64,000 bases of DNA from Balneola sp. (GCA_002696035.1 NZQV01000020.1:46202-110201), one strand, 5' to 3'; positions 9,253 to 19,541 are shown, counted from the first letter of the stretch. The notes: generated by a model from the sequence alone, not told the origin. Numbers and translations are program-made.

Positions 9253-9345
9253 TGACAAAATTATTTTGTGAGTGATTATCTATAAAAGGTAAGCAACTGA
9301 TGGAATGGATTCATTCCAAGTTTATGAGTTGAATTCAACATCGTA

Positions 9346-9419
9346 CAAGCGGATGCTTGCGCTAGTCCTTGAAATGAAAATTTGAACCTGTAACCCTGGT
9401 TCAAGCGTCCGCTTGGACC
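9346..9419. repeat. Two CAAGCGGAnGCTTG-type palindromes
   Basis: CAAGCGGATGCTTG (9346-9359) and, 38 bp later, GGTTCAAGCGTCCGCTTGGACC (9398-9419, written here as two arms around GTCC) are semi-palindromic. Related copies lie at 34759 and 59297. The second copy sits 20 bp beyond the meaB stop and could also act as a weak terminator, though no T-run follows on the minus strand. Confidence 0.55.
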
Positions 9420-9439
9420 AACCTTTATTTAGGAGACAA

Positions 9440-10432
9440 TCACTTTCCCAAAAACTCACGCATCAGATCCCTTGCTGCTTTGTAGGAAGATATCTCCTCT
9501 TCTTGCACCTGTTTTCGAAATGCAGCCAATTTTTTCTTTAATCCGGGATCATCATAAAAAGCGCGGTGCAATTCCTGATTGATGGCTTCATCCAGCCAGT
9601 AGTTGGCTTGTTCTTTTCGTTTTTTCTCGAAGAACCCTTTGGTTTTAGTGTGGCGGACAAACTCATCCACGATCTCCCATATCTCAGCAATTCTTTTATT
9701 ATGGAAAGCTGAACAAGTGGCGACTTTAGGGATCCAGCCAGATTCTGTGGGAGGAAACAGATGGAGCGCATTTTTGTATTCACTCATGGCACGTTTGGCG
9801 GCCGCTTCATTTCCTGAATCCGCTTTGTTGATGGCAATAGCATCGGCCATTTCCATGATACCACGTTTAATACCTTGCAACTCGTCTCCGGCTCCGGCCA
9901 GCATCAGCAGCAAAAAGAAATCAACCATGGAATGAACCGCAGTTTCGGACTGCCCCACGCCTACGGTTTCAATAAATATGGTGTTGAATCCTGCCGCTTC
10001 ACATAGCGTAATGGTTTCGCGAGTACTTCGGGCTACACCTCCAAGAGAGCCGGAAGTGGGTGTCGGGCGAATGTATGCTTTGGGATGATTGGATAAGGTC
10101 TCCATTCGCGTCTTATCACCCAGAATACTACCGCGGGTCTTAGAACTGGAAGGGTCGACAGCTAAAACAGCCAGAGATCGGTTTTCCTCTTCAATGATAT
10201 AATTCCCGAATGCTTCTATAAATGTGCTTTTTCCCACTCCAGGCACGCCGGTTATTCCAATTCGAACAGAATTGCCGGAATGAGGCAGACAACCTTCAAT
10301 AATTTCCTGAGCCAGATCCTGATGCTCCTTTTTCGTGCTTTCGATAAGGGTAATAGCACGACTCAGCAACATCCGGTTGCCGGCAAGAATACCTTCGATA
10401 AATTCTGTTGCTGTCGGAAATTTCCTACTCAT
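9440..10432 (-). CDS. meaB: Methylmalonyl-CoA mutase-associated GTPase MeaB
   Basis: A 330-residue G3E-family GTPase. The P-loop GVPGVGKST is at 62-70, followed by the Walker B-type segment [11 protein letters not shown] and the base-specificity motif INKAD. MeaB loads adenosylcobalamin onto methylmalonyl-CoA mutase, gates release of damaged cofactor and protects the enzyme. The ATG overlaps the mutB stop in an ATGA (10429-10432), showing translational coupling, so cofactor chaperone and mutase are made together as the last gene of a mutA-mutB-meaB operon. Confidence 0.96.
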   Translation of the reverse strand: MSRKFPTATEFIEGILAGNRMLLSRAITLIESTKKEHQDLAQEIIEGCLPHSGNSVRIGITGVPGVGKSTFIEAFGNYIIEEENRSLAVLAVDPSSSKTRGSILGDKTRMETLSNHPKAYIRPTPTSGSLGGVARSTRETITLCEAAGFNTIFIETVGVGQSETAVHSMVDFFLLLMLAGAGDELQGIKRGIMEMADAIAINKADSGNEAAAKRAMSEYKNALHLFPPTESGWIPKVATCSAFHNKRIAEIWEIVDEFVRHTKTKGFFEKKRKEQANYWLDEAINQELHRAFYDDPGLKKKLAAFRKQVQEEEISSYKAARDLMREFLGK

Positions 10433-12573
10433 GAACCGTTGTCTGAGTAATTTTGAATAAGTACGTCGAGGATCTGTTTGGCTGCTTTAGGTATGACCGT
10501 TCCAGGCCCAAAAACAGCAGTTACGCCGGCATCATACAAAAACTGATAATCCTGTTGGGGGATCACGCCACCGGCAACCACCATGATATCTTCTCTGCCC
10601 TGTTCTTTGAGCTCTTCAATTACTTGTGGAACCAGCGATTTGTGAGCGCCTCCCAGGCTGGAGACGCCTAAAATATGCACGTCATTTTCCACAGCTTGTC
10701 GGGCAGCTTCTTCCGGAGTTTGGAAGAGTGGACCGATATCCACATCAAAGCCAAGATCGGCGAAGCTGGTGGAAATTACTTTGGCACCACGATCGTGGCC
10801 ATCCTGCCCCATTTTTGCGACCATAATTCGTGGCCGTCGACCGTCAAGATCGGCGAAATCATCGGCTCGCTGGAGGGCAGCTTTAAAATGCTCGTCATTT
10901 TTTAATTCGGAAGAATACACGCCTGAAATTGATTTTATAGTTGCTTTATAACGCCCAAAAGCTTCTTCCATGGCATTGGAAATTTCGCCTAAAGTGGCTC
11001 TCTCCCGGGCGGCATCAACGGCTAAAGCTAATAAATTTCCTTCTCCGCTTTCAGCACATTTGGTGATAGCTTCAAGACTTGCGTTTACCTTTTTGTCGTT
11101 ACGATCTGCTTTCATTTTGTTAATTCGCTCGATCTGCGACTTCCGCACTTTTTCGTTATCCACTTCCAGCACATCAATTTCAGATTTTTCATCCGTTTGA
11201 TATTTATTGATGCCAACAATGGTGTCTTTGCCGGAGTCGATACGAGCTTGCTTGCGGGCAGCAGCTTCTTCGATGCGCATCTTGGGGAGGCCGGTTTCGA
11301 TAGCTTTGGCCATGCCTCCCAGTTCTTCTACTTCCCCGATCAGCGACCACGCCCGGCGCGCAATTTTGTCGGTCAGATATTCCACATAATAGGAACCCGC
11401 CCAGGGATCCACCGCTTTGGTGATACCCGTTTCTTCCTGTAGAAATATTTGTGTGTTTCGGGCAATTCGGGCGGAGAAATCTGTTGGCAAAGCAATGGCC
11501 TCATCCAGTGCGTTGGTGTGAAGGGATTGGGTATGCCCCAGAGCCGCAGCCATCGCTTCGATCGTCGTTCGGGCGACATTGTTATACGGATCCTGCTCGG
11601 TCAGGCTCCATCCAGAAGTTTGGGAATGCGTTCTCAGAGAAAGCGATTTTTCATTTTTAGGGTTGAAGGACTTCACGATCTTTGCCCAGAGCAGTCGTGC
11701 TGCCCGCATCTTGGCGATCTCCATAAAATGGTTCATCCCAATACCCCAGAAAAAAGAGATCCGGGGAGCAAATTCATCGATATCCATTCCGGCTTCAATG
11801 CCCGTGCGGAGATATTCAAGTCCGTCGGCGAGTGTGTAAGCCAGCTCAAGGTCACACGTAGCACCGGCTTCCTGCATGTGATATCCACTCACAGATATAG
11901 AGTTAAAGCGAGGCATATTCTGCGACGTATATTCGAAAATATCCCCGATGATCTTCATGGAAGGTTCCGGCGGATAGATGTAGGTATTGCGCACCATGAA
12001 TTCTTTCAGGATGTCATTTTGAATGGTTCCGGAAAGCTGCTCAGGCTTTACTCCTTGTTCTTCGGCAGCGATAATATAAAAGGCCATCACGGGGATCACG
12101 GCACCGTTCATGGTCATGGAAACAGACATTTTATCTAAAGGAATTTGGTCGAAAAGGATCTTCATGTCCTCTACCGAGTCGATGGCCACCCCGGCTTTGC
12201 CCACATCTCCGGAAACGCGCGGATGATCAGAATCATAACCGCGATGTGTAGCCAGATCAAAAGCCACGGAAAGACCCTTTTGTCCGGCTTTCAAATTCCG
12301 GCGATAGAACGCATTGGATTCCTCAGCTGTGGAAAATCCAGCATACTGACGGATAGTCCAGGGCCTAACGGCATACATGGTAGAATATGGTCCGCGCAAG
12401 TAAGGAGGAATGCCGGCTGCATAATCCAGATGCTCAAGCTCTTCGATATCTGCTTTGGTCAATGCAGTCTTCACCGATATCTGCTCGGCAGTTTCCCAGG
12501 CTTCATTACTTTTTTTGTTCGTTGATTTCAGCGAACTCAGGTTCAGATCGATATTAGAAAAATCCTTCTTCAT
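10429..12573 (-). CDS. mutB: Methylmalonyl-CoA mutase large (catalytic) subunit
   Basis: A 714-residue adenosylcobalamin enzyme interconverting methylmalonyl-CoA and succinyl-CoA, used in propionate and branched-chain/odd-chain fatty acid breakdown. The N-terminal TIM barrel carries the CoA/substrate segment [15 protein letters not shown] (66-80). The C-terminal flavodoxin-like B12 domain carries DGHDRG (591-596), with His593 as lower axial cobalt ligand, and the downstream GVSSLGG and VVAGGVIP blocks. Full family length. Its start overlaps the mutA stop by one base (TAATG) and its stop overlaps meaB. Confidence 0.97.
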   Translation of the reverse strand: MKKDFSNIDLNLSSLKSTNKKSNEAWETAEQISVKTALTKADIEELEHLDYAAGIPPYLRGPYSTMYAVRPWTIRQYAGFSTAEESNAFYRRNLKAGQKGLSVAFDLATHRGYDSDHPRVSGDVGKAGVAIDSVEDMKILFDQIPLDKMSVSMTMNGAVIPVMAFYIIAAEEQGVKPEQLSGTIQNDILKEFMVRNTYIYPPEPSMKIIGDIFEYTSQNMPRFNSISVSGYHMQEAGATCDLELAYTLADGLEYLRTGIEAGMDIDEFAPRISFFWGIGMNHFMEIAKMRAARLLWAKIVKSFNPKNEKSLSLRTHSQTSGWSLTEQDPYNNVARTTIEAMAAALGHTQSLHTNALDEAIALPTDFSARIARNTQIFLQEETGITKAVDPWAGSYYVEYLTDKIARRAWSLIGEVEELGGMAKAIETGLPKMRIEEAAARKQARIDSGKDTIVGINKYQTDEKSEIDVLEVDNEKVRKSQIERINKMKADRNDKKVNASLEAITKCAESGEGNLLALAVDAARERATLGEISNAMEEAFGRYKATIKSISGVYSSELKNDEHFKAALQRADDFADLDGRRPRIMVAKMGQDGHDRGAKVISTSFADLGFDVDIGPLFQTPEEAARQAVENDVHILGVSSLGGAHKSLVPQVIEELKEQGREDIMVVAGGVIPQQDYQFLYDAGVTAVFGPGTVIPKAAKQILDVLIQNYSDNGS

Positions 12574-14003
12574 TATGCGTCTCCCTTTTGAAGTTCAACT
12601 TCCATATTCAAAGGCTCGATTGTTTCTATTTCGAAATCATTGCCATTCTGTTCCGCGGAAGAGTAATTTTGAATTTTGAATTCTAAATTTTGAATTAAAT
12701 CATCAGGCTGATATTTATTCACGCCCACCAGTGTCTTTTCCTTCTCTTTGTAGGCTTTGATTTTTTGTTTGCGTGATTTATGGATTTCATCCTGAATAAA
12801 ACCGGATTTCAAACACTCATAAAAGCCGCCTTTTTGTTCAATTTTTTGAAACAGTTTCCAGCTTTCTTCGGCGATCTTTTCCGTCAGCGTTTCTATATAA
12901 TATGAGCCGGCTCCGGGATCGGCAACTTTATCAAAATAGGCTTCTTCTTGCAGAATGAGCTGTACATTCCTTGAAATACGGCTGGAGAATTCGGAGGGCT
13001 CGTCAAAATGCTGATCGTATGGAAAAACGGTCAGGCTGTCTGCTTCACCCAACACGGCCGACATCGCCTCAGTAGTTGCACGAAGCATGTTGGTGTGGGC
13101 ATCGTTCTGGGTTTTGTTCCAAAGTGCTGTTTCAGCGTGAACCAAAAAGTCAGATCCGTCTGAACCATAGGATCCCAATATCTGATTCCACATTAAACGG
13201 AAGGCCCGTAACTTTGCGATCTCCGGAAAATAACTGTTGGACATGGCGAAGTTGAAGCTCAGGCTGGTGTTTTTATCCAATAATCCCAGGATCTCATTAC
13301 CGGCAGCCAGCGCAAATGCAGACTGCTGAATGATATCGGCGCCCGCATTTGCATAACCGCTCAGATCAATATTCAATGAAAAGGGGAGAGCTTTCAGGCT
13401 CTTTTCAATGGCATCTTTAGAGCTCAGTTTTCCAGAAAAGATTGCTTGTAAAAAAGGGTCACGTGTAACGGAAATTTCTAAGTCGTTCTGATTTAGATTC
13501 CTCGAATCGATCAGGGCATCCAAACCCTCAACCAGCGTTTTTCCACTGAATTCACTTCCAAACTTCACGCTAATTATATCAATTTGGATATCCTTGAAAA
13601 GCTGTTCAACATCAGAGGCTGAGGAAATGGCATCCGGTTCACCATAAAAAAACAGACCGGAAGCTCCATTTTGCAATGCATTCAAAGCGGTTTGATTGGC
13701 AGACTCAATGTCCTTCACCAGCACCGGTTGAAAGATGATCCAATTGCCCGAAGCTCGAACAGGTTTGGGGAAGTGAGAGAGTTCGCGGAGATGCTCACTT
13801 CGATAAAAAGGAAGGACTTCGAGCTCATTTTCAGGGTTCCAGCTAAGAACTTTTTTGTAGTTCTTGCCTTTCAGATCTTGCTCGATGACCGCTTCCCACT
13901 TTTCAGTAGAAGTGGGCGGAAACTCGTTAAAATTAAGATTGGCTTCAAAATCTAAAGTATCCAAAACAGCCTGATTGGTTTTAGTGTTGAGATTACAGCT
14001 CAA
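12573..14003 (-). CDS. mutA: Methylmalonyl-CoA mutase small subunit, short form, TTG start
   Basis: A 476-residue partner of MutB with the barrel domain, including the paired segment [21 protein letters not shown] and [12 protein letters not shown]. It lacks the C-terminal B12-like domain of the roughly 640-residue actinobacterial small subunit, ending soon after [11 protein letters not shown]. No ATG exists between the upstream in-frame stop and the conserved N-terminus, so TTG at 14003 is the likely start. The tail residues [14 protein letters not shown] are encoded by an AT-rich triple repeat of TTTTGAATT (12664-12699). It is the first gene of the operon and structurally supports dimer formation rather than catalysis. 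Confidence 0.9.
   Translation of the reverse strand: MSCNLNTKTNQAVLDTLDFEANLNFNEFPPTSTEKWEAVIEQDLKGKNYKKVLSWNPENELEVLPFYRSEHLRELSHFPKPVRASGNWIIFQPVLVKDIESANQTALNALQNGASGLFFYGEPDAISSASDVEQLFKDIQIDIISVKFGSEFSGKTLVEGLDALIDSRNLNQNDLEISVTRDPFLQAIFSGKLSSKDAIEKSLKALPFSLNIDLSGYANAGADIIQQSAFALAAGNEILGLLDKNTSLSFNFAMSNSYFPEIAKLRAFRLMWNQILGSYGSDGSDFLVHAETALWNKTQNDAHTNMLRATTEAMSAVLGEADSLTVFPYDQHFDEPSEFSSRISRNVQLILQEEAYFDKVADPGAGSYYIETLTEKIAEESWKLFQKIEQKGGFYECLKSGFIQDEIHKSRKQKIKAYKEKEKTLVGVNKYQPDDLIQNLEFKIQNYSSAEQNGNDFEIETIEPLNMEVELQKGDA
12664..12699. repeat. AT-rich TTTTGAATT triple repeat inside the mutA tail
   Basis: Three copies of TTTTGAATT within 36 bp, in frame in the C-terminal extension of mutA and encoding LxFKIQN-like residues. 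Such strings are common in intergenic DNA of this phylum, so this looks like a repeat absorbed into a coding tail. Confidence 0.6.
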
Positions 14004-14128
14004 AATAAAGCAGTGAAAATTTCTTTACTAATAGATGTTAAAAAATACGGTTTTAATTAGTAAAAAAGCGCTTTCAATTTGTATATTCACTTCCGATTTT
14101 AAAGCTAACAAAAAATACTTACTCATTG

Positions 14129-15292
14129 ATGGAACAACTCGAGCAACTCATTCCCCCTTTAACCCAGCTCACCGAAGACGAGCAAATGTTGAAAGAAGCA
14201 GCAGCTGATTTTGCGGAAGCTTCGATCAAGCCTTTAGTGGAAGAAATGGACGAAAAGGCCAAGCTCGATCCCGATCTGGTTAAACAGTTTTTTGAGATGG
14301 GATTGATGGGGATTGATATTCCTGAGAAGTATGCAGGCGGTGGCGGTACCTTTATGATGTCGGTTGTAGCCATCGAACAAATATCTCGTGTTGACGCCTC
14401 AGCCGGTGTATTCATGGATGTACAGAATACACTTGTGAACAATGCTTTTGTGAATTTTGCATCTGATCATCTTAAAGAAAAATATTTACCGCAATTGGCT
14501 ACCGAGAAAGTGGGAGCTTATTGTTTATCTGAAGCCGGCTCCGGCAGTGATGCTTTTGGGCTTAAAACTTCAGCTAAAGAAGATGGAGATCATTTTGTGC
14601 TGAATGGTTCCAAGCTCTGGATCACCAATGCCAATGAAGCGGATATCTTTTTGGTGTTCGCGAATATCAACCCGGAAGAAGGGTATCGTGGCATCACCGC
14701 TTTTGTGGTTGAGCGCGATATGGAAGGCTTCTCAGTATCTAAGAAGGAAAATAAGCTGGGAATTCGAGCCAGCTCAACGTGTGAGATCTTATTGGATGAA
14801 GTTCGCGTTCCCAAAGAAAATGTTTTGGGTGAAGTTGGAAAAGGATATAAAGTAGCCATGGAGACCTTGAATGAAGGTCGTATTGGAATTGGCGCACAAA
14901 TGATCGGAATAGCTCAGGGCGCTTTTGATGCAGCATTGGCTTACGTTCAGGAGCGCAAACAATTTGGAAAGGCAATTTCTGATTTCCAGGGTGTTCAGTT
15001 TCAATTAGCCCGCATGGCAACAGATATTGAAACCGCCCGTTTGTTAGTGTATAATGCAGCCCGGACAAAGATGTCGGGGCAAAAGTTTTTGAAAGAAGCC
15101 GCTATGGCTAAGTTCTATTCTTCGGAAGTTGCGGAAAAAGTAGCTTCTCAGGCTGTAGATCTTTTTGGCGGATATGGTTATGTGAAAGAATATCCCGTAG
15201 AGAAATATTACCGAGATTCTAAGATCGGTAAGATCTACGAGGGTACAACGAACATGCAGCTCAGCACAATTGCTAAGTTGCTACTTCGATGA
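14129..15292 (+). CDS. Acyl-CoA dehydrogenase (short/branched-chain type)
   Basis: A 387-residue FAD enzyme that introduces the 2,3-double bond in acyl-CoA. ATG at 14129 (MEQLEQLIPP) is chosen over the TTG directly before it. It shows the FAD/substrate block YCLSEAGSGSDAFGLKTSA, ITNANEAD, the R/Q-rich ERKQFGKAISDFQGVQ segment, and the C-terminal IYEGTTNMQ, whose Glu371 is the catalytic base in short- and branched-chain members. Divergent transcription from the methylmalonyl-CoA operon fits a role in branched-chain amino acid or fatty acid breakdown feeding propionyl-CoA. The exact chain length is not determinable. A strong terminator follows. Confidence 0.93.
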   Translation: MEQLEQLIPPLTQLTEDEQMLKEAAADFAEASIKPLVEEMDEKAKLDPDLVKQFFEMGLMGIDIPEKYAGGGGTFMMSVVAIEQISRVDASAGVFMDVQNTLVNNAFVNFASDHLKEKYLPQLATEKVGAYCLSEAGSGSDAFGLKTSAKEDGDHFVLNGSKLWITNANEADIFLVFANINPEEGYRGITAFVVERDMEGFSVSKKENKLGIRASSTCEILLDEVRVPKENVLGEVGKGYKVAMETLNEGRIGIGAQMIGIAQGAFDAALAYVQERKQFGKAISDFQGVQFQLARMATDIETARLLVYNAARTKMSGQKFLKEAAMAKFYSSEVAEKVASQAVDLFGGYGYVKEYPVEKYYRDSKIGKIYEGTTNMQLSTIAKLLLR

Positions 15293-15301
15293 GTGAGTGA
15301 G

Positions 15302-15328
15302 AAAAAGGGGGCTTCGGCCCCCTTTTTT
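15302..15328 (+). terminator. Rho-independent terminator with TTCG tetraloop
   Basis: GGGGGC (15307-15312), TTCG loop, GCCCCC (15317-15322), then six T; five A precede the stem, so it can work in both directions. It starts 10 nt after the acyl-CoA dehydrogenase stop. Confidence 0.95.
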
Positions 15329-15704
15329 ATTTAAAGAAGTTGCCGGTTTCAGATCATGAAAGCAGCAGTGCTTTGGCAAGCTCGTTATATTCATGCTTCC
15401 TTCCTTCCTGCTAATTTCAAACAGCAGGTCAATAGCTTTATCAGGAACTTCAGTCAGCACCCAAAAAACTATTTTAGCTTTGAAATTTGTTGATGTATTT
15501 TTGTCGCCGTTGCATTCCACCGGCAGAAATAACAAAGTGGACCCTGATCGGTTGTTTGATTTATTCTACAATTATACTGTTAACAGCTTAAAAAGCACAT
15601 TGTGAATAAATTTCCTTTAATTGGAATGATGTCGAATAAAACTAAGTTTTAGTTTGGCAGAAAAATACATCAAGACTATCTCTAGCATCAAAAATAATTA
15701 AGAA
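15329..15704. other. Intergenic gap without a supported gene
   Basis: Short open frames exist on both strands (for example 15393-15605 plus and 15281-15535 minus), but neither has a recognisable domain, conserved start region or composition like its neighbours. The minus-strand segment reading EVPDKAIDLLFEISRKEG could be the relic of a lost gene. The 3' part should hold the promoter of the PAS protein, which I could not locate. Confidence 0.4.
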
Positions 15705-16970
15705 ATGGATCGCAAGTTAGACCAAAAGATTTTAGATCAGCTAAAACAATGCAGTAAAGACGAAGCTTCATATTCAAAACTACAGGAATTATTTGGAGAG
15801 TTATTCGATCGTTTTCAGGAAGCGAGCAGCCAGCTCAAGCTCTTGGAGCAGGCTATAAAACACGATTATGATTCCATCCTAATTACTGACCTGAGTCTCG
15901 AAAAGCCAGGTCCTAAGATTGTTTATGTGAACGATGGCTTTACCCGGATGACTGGCTACAGTAAAGAAGAGGCGATCGGGAATACCCCGCGAATGCTGCA
16001 GGGAGAAAAAACGGATCGCAAGGTGCTGGATCGCTTAAAAGAGCGCTTGATCGAAGGGCAGGCATTTTTTGGTCACACTGTAAATTATAAAAAAGACGGG
16101 TCGGAGTTTATTAATCAGTGGGATATCCATCCTCTCACAAACGACAGCGGTGAGATCACACACTGGGTTTCTTATCAGAGAGACATTACCGACCGCAAAG
16201 AATCCAGCAAGCTTATTTTTGATGCCAATCTTGATTTTGATAATCTGACTGAAGAATCCAAAAAGACATTCATAGACCTGGATGTACAGGGGAACATCAC
16301 CACTTCCAACAATTCATTTAAGAATATACTGGGATATGATGCCGATGAACTGAAAACCGTTAAGATCTGGGATCTTGTAGTTGAGGAAGACAAAGAAGAG
16401 TTGAAATCTTTGTTTGCTGACTTTGAAGCTAAAGATGTTGAAGAGAAACCCTATAGATGGCATTTCATTAAGAAAGACGGGGACGAAGTTAAGCTTGAAG
16501 CTCATATTAGTTACTTTATCAGTAATGATGAAACAGTGATCCGCATTCAATTTGATAACCTCTCGCTGCGTGCCCGGGTTATTGAAACACTGAAAAAGAA
16601 AAAAGCAGAATTCCAGAACATCGTAGGTAAAAAAGATGAATTTACCCTCCGTTTTGTTGTGGATGAGCAAGGCAAGACAGGCTGTAAATTCGTGTCCGAT
16701 AACTTCACAACTCTTACAGGCATAGATCCGGATGATGTGTTGGGACAGGGAATTAAGAATGTGGTTCATGCAGATGATATTGGCGGCCTGGAGAAAGCAC
16801 TGGAAGATGCTTTTAACGGAAAGCCCTCTACTGTCTCATGCAAATACAAAACTGCGGATGATAATTATATTTCTGTAGTACACTCTTTTAAACCTGACTA
16901 CGGTTCAAACCCGGATGTAGTTGAAAGCGTGAAAGCAGTAGCCATGATAGAGCTGGAAGTGGAAAATTAA
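15705..16970 (+). CDS. Triple-PAS protein without output domain
   Basis: A 421-residue soluble protein with an N-terminal helical stretch (1-50) and three PAS-like domains, roughly 52-172, 180-290 and 300-418. There is no kinase, cyclase, GGDEF or HTH domain. The first PAS is LOV-like: VNDGFTRMTGYSKEEAIGNTPRMLQGEKTD aligns with the flavin-binding block, but the photoactive Cys of NCRFLQ is replaced (TPRMLQ, residues 94-99). It therefore probably senses redox or a ligand and acts by protein contact, perhaps with the hybrid kinase downstream. Function is inferred only. It is followed by its own terminator. Confidence 0.82.
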   Translation: MDRKLDQKILDQLKQCSKDEASYSKLQELFGELFDRFQEASSQLKLLEQAIKHDYDSILITDLSLEKPGPKIVYVNDGFTRMTGYSKEEAIGNTPRMLQGEKTDRKVLDRLKERLIEGQAFFGHTVNYKKDGSEFINQWDIHPLTNDSGEITHWVSYQRDITDRKESSKLIFDANLDFDNLTEESKKTFIDLDVQGNITTSNNSFKNILGYDADELKTVKIWDLVVEEDKEELKSLFADFEAKDVEEKPYRWHFIKKDGDEVKLEAHISYFISNDETVIRIQFDNLSLRARVIETLKKKKAEFQNIVGKKDEFTLRFVVDEQGKTGCKFVSDNFTTLTGIDPDDVLGQGIKNVVHADDIGGLEKALEDAFNGKPSTVSCKYKTADDNYISVVHSFKPDYGSNPDVVESVKAVAMIELEVEN

Positions 16971-16993
16971 ATCCGCCACAAAAAATAATTTCC

Positions 16994-17020
16994 AAAAGCC
17001 TGCCAATGTGCAGGCTTTTT
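16994..17020 (+). terminator. Rho-independent terminator after the PAS protein
   Basis: Perfect 10-bp stem AAAAGCCTGC/GCAGGCTTTT with a six-base loop, continuing into a T-run, 24 nt after the stop. Confidence 0.93.
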
Positions 17021-17066
17021 CTTTAAGTAGAAGAATTGAAACGGTATATTTAAATAAAAAAGAGCC

Positions 17067-17495
17067 ATGGATATTCAGGATAAAGGAAAGCGCATTGTCA
17101 AAGAATTTGAATTACTGCAAGATTGGCCCGAGCGTTACAAGTACATCATCAAATTAGGAACTAAATTAGAGCCGTTACCTGCCGAAGCCAAGACGGATGA
17201 CAACCTGGTAAAAGGCTGTCAAAGTAAGGTTTGGTTAACAGCCAGCGTGGTAGACGATAAAGTAGAGTTTAAGGCAGACAGTGACGCAGCGATCACCAAA
17301 GGCCTGGTTGCTTTAATGGTTCGGTTTTACTCCCAAGAAGAGCCGGATACCATCATTAACACCTCTCCGTTTTTTATAGATGAAATTGGTATGGCTAAAC
17401 ACCTTTCGCCTACACGCGCAAATGGTTTGGCTTCTATGGTTAAGCAGATGAAGATCTACGCTATGGCCTTTAACTCGCAAAAAAAGTTATCGTAA
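17067..17495 (+). CDS. sufE: SufE-family cysteine desulfuration protein
   Basis: A 142-residue SufE-fold protein. The sulfur-accepting cysteine is Cys51 in the loop VKGCQSKVW, the family hallmark, and the C-terminal LSPTRANGLASMVKQMK helix matches SufE/CsdE. It takes persulfide sulfur from the cysteine desulfurase SufS for iron-sulfur cluster assembly. Other suf genes are not in the window, so it is a detached member of the pathway. It stands alone between the terminator at 16994 and the hybrid kinase, which begins 56 bp later and may be co-transcribed. Confidence 0.94.
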   Translation: MDIQDKGKRIVKEFELLQDWPERYKYIIKLGTKLEPLPAEAKTDDNLVKGCQSKVWLTASVVDDKVEFKADSDAAITKGLVALMVRFYSQEEPDTIINTSPFFIDEIGMAKHLSPTRANGLASMVKQMKIYAMAFNSQKKLS

Positions 17496-17551
17496 TCTAA
17501 TGGTAAGGGACGTATTATTTCTGTTAATTCCTCTATTAATGGGGATGACTA

Positions 17552-19390
17552 ATGGATATGAGTAGCAAATTTTCACTTACCGGAATTTCTGACATTGCTC
17601 TTGGTAAAGATCTGCGATCGGGGGATAATATTGTAGGGAAAAAAGCGGGGATGTCTGTTCTGAATTCAGTTTCGTTTTTCCTGGCAGGAGTTTCCATTTT
17701 GTTCCTCGTTGCCTTTCAGATCAATGAGTCGGTGTCGCTAACCTGGTTCTTTCTTTCGGAGGCCATAGCCTTTCTTTTGATCCCGCTTTTAGCCCGGCAG
17801 GGATTCGAAAAAGCAGCAAAGATACTACTTATCGCTTATGCCGATGTGGGAATCGTGATCCTTAGCTCGGTATTTGGCGGAGATGCAATGATCCAGGCAT
17901 TCTTCATTCCAGCAATGGGCTTATCCATTCTGCTTTTTACCAATTCCGAGATCGTATTGCGTAATGTCGGTATCGCGATCTCGATCCTCTCATATTTCAT
18001 CCTCGATTACATCATCTTTGAAAGGATCAGTATTTCTGAAGACGGTTTCTCCGTAGTGCGCTGGAGCGTACTTAGCGGTTCGTTTGTGACCACATGGCTC
18101 ATCTTTAACACCTTCTCCCAATTCAAGGAAAACGCCGAAAGCCAGACTTTAGAGCTGCTGGAAAAAGAGAAGGAGCTCAATCAGGAGTTGAATTTTAAAC
18201 AGGAAAAGCTGGAGAATTATATCCAACAGCTTGAGGTGGCTACCGAAGAACTGGCAAAAAGCACGAAAGCAAAATCAGAGTTCCTGGCAACCATGAGTCA
18301 TGAGATCAGAACTCCGATGAATGCTATTTTAGGGATGACCCATTTGCTGAAGCAAGACAGTCCCCGAAAAGATCAGGTTGAGCCGATCAATATTCTTGAT
18401 TTCTCAGGTAAAACCCTGTTGTCTCTTATAGATGATGTACTCGACTTTTCAAAAATTGAAGCCGGAAGAATTGAATTTGAAGCGATTGAATTTGAACTCA
18501 ATAAACTAGTGAATGTTATACTGGAGAGCTTTAAAGTGACCGCCCAAAATAAGGGTATCAACATTGAAGCCAGCATAGAAGAAACGATCCCAAATACGTT
18601 GATCGGTGATCCTGCTCGTCTTACACAGATTCTGAATAACCTGTTTAGTAATGCACTGAAATTTACTGAGGAAGGTGCTGTGAAATTAAAAATACACCAG
18701 CAAGAAGACTTTGGAGATCGGGTAAAGCTTCAATTTGCTATCTCTGATACAGGCATTGGCATTGCACCGGAACGCGTTGAAACTATTTTTGAAAGTTTTA
18801 CCCAGGCAAGCCAAAATACAAAAAGACTTTTTGGAGGTACCGGTCTGGGGCTTACCATCAGTAAGCAGCTGGCCGAACTGCAGGGAGGAGCCATTTCCGT
18901 TGAAAGTGAGAAAGGTGTTGGAAGTACCTTCTTTGTTGAACTGACTTTTGGAAAAGGGGAAGCCAAAGAAGATGAACAGGATGTGATAGCTGAAAAAGAA
19001 GGAGATAAAAGTCTTGCAGGGTTAAAGATCTTACTGGCTGAAGATAATGTGGTAAATCAAAAAGTAATGCAACGTTTTCTGGAGCGCTGGAATGTGGATA
19101 TGACGGTAGTGGAAGATGGAGTTGAGGTCATGGAAGCGATGCAGCAGAACAACTTTGATTTGATCCTGATGGATCTTCAAATGCCAAATATGGATGGCTA
19201 TGAAGCTTCAGAGCAGATCAGAAAAATGGACGATCCTTATAAGCGGAAGATCCCAATTATTGCCCTTACTGCAGCGGCTTTAAAGGAAGTGCGCGAACAG
19301 GTATATGCTGCGGGGATGAACGACTTTGTCACCAAGCCATTCAATCCGTCAGATCTTGAAGAAAAGCTATACAACCACACCCGCAAGTAA
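17552..19390 (+). CDS. Membrane-bound hybrid sensor histidine kinase with receiver domain
   Basis: A 612-residue protein with about six transmembrane segments (residues 32-195), a coiled coil (196-235), a HisKA domain with phosphoacceptor His250 in FLATMSHEIRTPMN, an intact HATPase domain (NNLFSNALKFT, DTGIGIA, GTGLGL), and a C-terminal receiver with phosphoacceptor Asp541 (LILMDLQMPNMDG) plus the conserved ALTA and TKPF. There is no recognised extracytoplasmic sensor domain, so the membrane part itself (7TM-like or MASE-like) may sense. The cognate phosphotransfer protein and output regulator are not adjacent. Its terminator follows at 19416. Confidence 0.93.
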   Translation: MDMSSKFSLTGISDIALGKDLRSGDNIVGKKAGMSVLNSVSFFLAGVSILFLVAFQINESVSLTWFFLSEAIAFLLIPLLARQGFEKAAKILLIAYADVGIVILSSVFGGDAMIQAFFIPAMGLSILLFTNSEIVLRNVGIAISILSYFILDYIIFERISISEDGFSVVRWSVLSGSFVTTWLIFNTFSQFKENAESQTLELLEKEKELNQELNFKQEKLENYIQQLEVATEELAKSTKAKSEFLATMSHEIRTPMNAILGMTHLLKQDSPRKDQVEPINILDFSGKTLLSLIDDVLDFSKIEAGRIEFEAIEFELNKLVNVILESFKVTAQNKGINIEASIEETIPNTLIGDPARLTQILNNLFSNALKFTEEGAVKLKIHQQEDFGDRVKLQFAISDTGIGIAPERVETIFESFTQASQNTKRLFGGTGLGLTISKQLAELQGGAISVESEKGVGSTFFVELTFGKGEAKEDEQDVIAEKEGDKSLAGLKILLAEDNVVNQKVMQRFLERWNVDMTVVEDGVEVMEAMQQNNFDLILMDLQMPNMDGYEASEQIRKMDDPYKRKIPIIALTAAALKEVREQVYAAGMNDFVTKPFNPSDLEEKLYNHTRK

Positions 19391-19415
19391 CAAAAGGTTA
19401 TAGAAAGTTTTTAAG

Positions 19416-19447
19416 AAGCCGTTTCAGTTTTGGAACGGCTTTTTTTA
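19416..19447 (+). terminator. Rho-independent terminator of the hybrid kinase
   Basis: AAGCCGTTTC pairs with GGAACGGCTT around a short loop, followed by a run of T, 25 nt after the stop. Confidence 0.92.
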
Positions 19448-19475
19448 TGGATGAAATTTTCAAAATCTGTAAAGC

Positions 19476-19512
19476 AAAAAAAAGAGCCGCTCCGTATCAG
19501 GGAACGACTCTT
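19476..19512 (-). terminator. Rho-independent terminator of the GAF kinase operon
   Basis: On the minus strand AAGAGTCGTTCC pairs with GGAGCGGCTCTT over 12 bp with two G-U pairs, then runs into a T-tract. It serves the operon ending at 19542 and lies back to back with the plus-strand terminator. Confidence 0.9.
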
Positions 19513-19541
19513 GGGTTTTCGGGGTACAAATGAAATTCGTA

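Noticed and set aside
11449-12138. 229-residue open frame opposite mutB
   Set aside because: Mirrors the mutB codons; no domain or conserved start.
15281-15535. 84-residue minus-strand frame after the acyl-CoA dehydrogenase
   Set aside because: It runs through the terminator stem and lacks a usable start; at best a gene relic.
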